NCBI GenBank assembly: GCA_947034885.2
Contig: OX344751.2
Coordinates: 9,734,001-9,798,000 of the forward strand
Length of the DNA stretch: 64,000 nt
Source of the DNA: Thuidium tamariscinum
Lineage: Eukaryota; Streptophyta; Bryopsida; Hypnales; Thuidiaceae
Direction: 5' to 3'
Shown here: positions 62,022-64,000 of the stretch, piece by piece
How the letters are laid out: every line of letters begins with the position of its first letter
Numbering within the stretch: position 1 is the stretch's first letter
Notes under the pieces: model-generated
Told to the model about the DNA's origin: nothing
Database searches by the model: none
The model's input: the letters and a program-made list of their open reading frames with translations, nothing else
Translations under genes and position numbers: made by a program

Positions 62022-63163
62022 TTGGATGGAAATCATCCATTCCTCAATATTCGCAAAAGCCTGGTTGACCTTCCAAAGGACACCCAAAACGTCCTGAGCG
62101 TCCTTCCAGAGTTAATTGAAGCCCATGCAAAGCAAAATTTCAGAACAAAGGCACAAAGCCAACTCGAAGACGACGGGCGACCTTGGCACCAACTTCGAGG
62201 ACGCGGACTTGGGTGGTTGTCTTTCCCAACTCTCTCACGACCCACCTTGCATAGCCCCTGCATTCGCAGTCTCTCCATAAACACGATCCACTCGTCTTCT
62301 CAATTCTGCTGCAAATTTTCTGATGTACAATCCCTACTGTGCAACTGCTTCTCACTCGTCGCCTGCTCAATCCAATCTACAACAATCTACTTCGCAATTC
62401 CCCTCTGTTTCCAATTCCCCTGTTTTCATGGTATTCAGAATCAGCTGAATCTCCACTGTGATTTTTCACTGACACACTCAGCTCCCAATTTCGCAAGGTC
62501 GAACAATTTTTGCGCACGCTGGAGCTCATAGTCGTTTAGGTTGAGTAGGAAACTTCATTGATTTTTGGGTTTAGGATTGATCACGTGGTCGATCGGATTC
62601 TGAGTGTGTACGCAAGTGGTTGAATAGTCTGGAGATTGATGACTTCTGGTAGTTAAGATGCGATCCAAGAGCTTGATGAAGTCGAAGATTTGGATAGCCG
62701 GGAAATTGCAATCGAGTGAGGGCTCGGTTGTGCTCTAATGCTTGTGAATCGCAGTGACTGAGCTCGGCGTGTTGCTCAAGCATCGTTGTCAGTGAGTGTT
62801 GGTAGGAATAGCGGTGGTGCTGATTTGGTGTTAGTTGTTATCCTCGACATTTTGTTTTTTGTTTTTTTTCTGACTGCCATTTTGGAGACAATTTCTGGAG
62901 CTGCTTGCGATCTTGACTTGGAGCAGAACGAATTGGATCTGGAATAGTGATATGTGATTGCGAAACTCGTAGGAGCTTCGGAATCCCCTGTTTTTGATGT
63001 AATGCGCTAGTTAGAGCCGAATGCTCGAGCTCATGCGACTTAAGGACCTTGCGAGTTTTTTCCTCGACCCAAATTTTTGGGGGATCGCACGGCAGCACAA
63101 CGTTTCGGGGAGAATTGATTTGGGGATTTCGTCGATTGCATTCACGTCAAATGTACAGAGATT
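62022..63163 (+). promoter_or_regulatory. upstream region and probable 5' leader of the AP2/ERF gene
   Basis: GC content rises sharply at about 62030 and stays high into the coding region. A 169-codon frame at 62022-62531 (plus) has no domain and is not continuous with the ERF frame. An in-frame stop at 63116-63118 separates this region from the ERF start, so it is non-coding for that gene. Promoter elements cannot be named with confidence. Confidence 0.4.
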
Positions 63164-64000
63164 ATGGTTGACAAGCAGCGAATTGACCCCGGAAAGCCAG
63201 CAGGCTACGGCCGCGGCTCCCAGTTCTTGAAGCCGAAGAAGAAGTTGAAGAGGCCGGAGGAACAGATAAGCTCAAAACAATTATTGATGGAGGAAGGGGG
63301 CTCATCTACTTCTCCTACTAGCGACGAGAATCCGGTTGTGGCTGTAAGCAAGTACAAGGGCGTGCGGATGCGTGCGTGGGGAAAATGGGTGTCTGAGATT
63401 CGCGAGCCGAACAAGAGGTCGCGCATTTGGTTGGGTTCTTTTCCGACAGCCGAAATGGCCGCTCGGGCATACGACGCCGCAGTGCTGTGTCTGCGTGGTC
63501 CCAATGCCGCAATAAATTTCCCGGACTCGCCACCATCGTCACTGCCGCCCTGCGCCTCCCCTCGCGAAATTCAAGCTGCTGCGGCGGCCGCGGCCGCCGC
63601 TGCCGTAACGCCCAGCTCACCAAACACTGATGCCGTGGCTGTCTCGCTCCAAGTGCAGCTTGAGCGCAACACGTCCCCACCGAGTACCGGTACTCTCCAC
63701 GCAATTCAATCCAGCGATGAGAGCGCAGCAAAGACCGAGAACTTCCACAAAGACGATGGCGTGGAGCCCACGGAAGTAAGTTCATGGCAACCTCGAAGAT
63801 CAGAGTTGACGCCCTCGTCCTCCGACGAAGACTCCAACCTCGCGGATGCAGTTCTTCCGATTTCAATTCCAGTTCCCACAGAAAATCCAAGCGAGCAGGG
63901 AATCACAAGGCCAGCGCCCCAACCGAGGGCGGAGCTCCCGAGGACGCCCTCCTCCCAGATGCACACGAGCTCCCACCGCGCACCCGATCCTTGTGGCTGC
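63164..64000 (+). CDS. DREB-type AP2/ERF transcription factor (5' part, runs off window)
   Basis: 279 codons are visible without a stop; the 3' end lies beyond the window. AP2/ERF proteins bind DRE/GCC-box DNA in the nucleus and control stress or developmental genes. Seen: a basic cluster KPKKKLKR (23-30) likely to act in nuclear import; one AP2 domain at residues 64-121 with the [33 protein letters not shown] and [10 protein letters not shown] motifs. Val76 and Glu81 correspond to the Val14/Glu19 pair that marks the DREB subfamily; the domain most resembles DREB groups II/III (inference). A ten-Ala run (138-147) and Ser/Pro-rich sequence follow. The ATG is the first after an in-frame stop at 63116. 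No intron is seen in this part. No EAR repression motif is visible yet, but the C-terminus is missing. Confidence 0.93.
   Translation, partial: MVDKQRIDPGKPAGYGRGSQFLKPKKKLKRPEEQISSKQLLMEEGGSSTSPTSDENPVVAVSKYKGVRMRAWGKWVSEIREPNKRSRIWLGSFPTAEMAARAYDAAVLCLRGPNAAINFPDSPPSSLPPCASPREIQAAAAAAAAAAVTPSSPNTDAVAVSLQVQLERNTSPPSTGTLHAIQSSDESAAKTENFHKDDGVEPTEVSSWQPRRSELTPSSSDEDSNLADAVLPISIPVPTENPSEQGITRPAPQPRAELPRTPSSQMHTSSHRAPDPCGC

Noticed and set aside
62022-62531. 169-codon frame upstream of the AP2/ERF gene
   Set aside because: No recognisable domain and separated from the ERF frame by stops; more likely promoter or leader sequence.
63318-63890. 190-codon frame antisense to the AP2/ERF gene
   Set aside because: The sense strand encodes an intact AP2 domain; the antisense frame has no domain and follows from high GC content.

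Overview
The window is nuclear DNA of a plant, most likely a land plant. The evidence is spliced genes with GT-AG introns, a plant-type coilin, a DREB-type AP2/ERF factor, AAACCCTAA/TTTAGGG telo-box motifs upstream of genes, and very AT-rich intergenic DNA packed with short inverted-repeat transposons. The exact lineage cannot be fixed from sequence alone. Coding exons are clearly richer in GC than their surroundings, and genes fill only about a quarter of the window.

Four genes are supported. (1) A minus-strand, eight-exon family GH31 gene (581-6360, 947 aa) of the YihQ/sulfoquinovosidase type. Its exons join in phase and both catalytic aspartates are present, but the arginine expected to grip the sulfonate is a glutamine. 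(2) A minus-strand, fourteen-exon coilin gene (12590-18774, 838 aa), the scaffold of Cajal bodies, including a 29-nt microexon and a NAGNAG acceptor. (3) A plus-strand, two-exon MFAP1 gene (24057-25957, 431 aa), a spliceosomal protein. (4) The 5' part of a plus-strand DREB-type AP2/ERF gene (63164 to beyond 64000). Coilin and MFAP1 both serve nuclear RNA processing but face away from each other across about 5.3 kb of repeats; I see no sign of co-regulation. The other two genes are functionally unrelated.

The rest (about 8.0-12.5 kb, 19.2-23.7 kb and 26-62 kb) is a graveyard of non-autonomous elements. Two families recur. One has TTAA at both ends and termini starting in CCC at its best-preserved copies, a piggyBac-like signature: a 222-bp MITE at 23159-23380, a 938-bp copy at 55988-56925, a 945-bp copy at 28062-29006, and an interrupted copy at 42824-47738. 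The other is a 732-737-bp family with GGGTGA..GCAAGAAA ends (9333, 21513 and 34359). The interrupted TTAA element carries a 3.7-kb TG...CA insertion flanked by a 5-bp duplication, which looks like a solo LTR or a coding-free LTR element, and a separate small MITE. There are also large foldback palindromes (51087-52538, 39690-39910, 33875-34287), short hairpins (30117-30220, 32405-32554) and microsatellites. I found no tRNA, rRNA, CRISPR array or intact transposase gene.

The points most worth following up are the altered sulfonate-binding motif in the sulfoquinovosidase-like enzyme and the TTAA-terminated elements, which would be an unusual transposon type for a plant.
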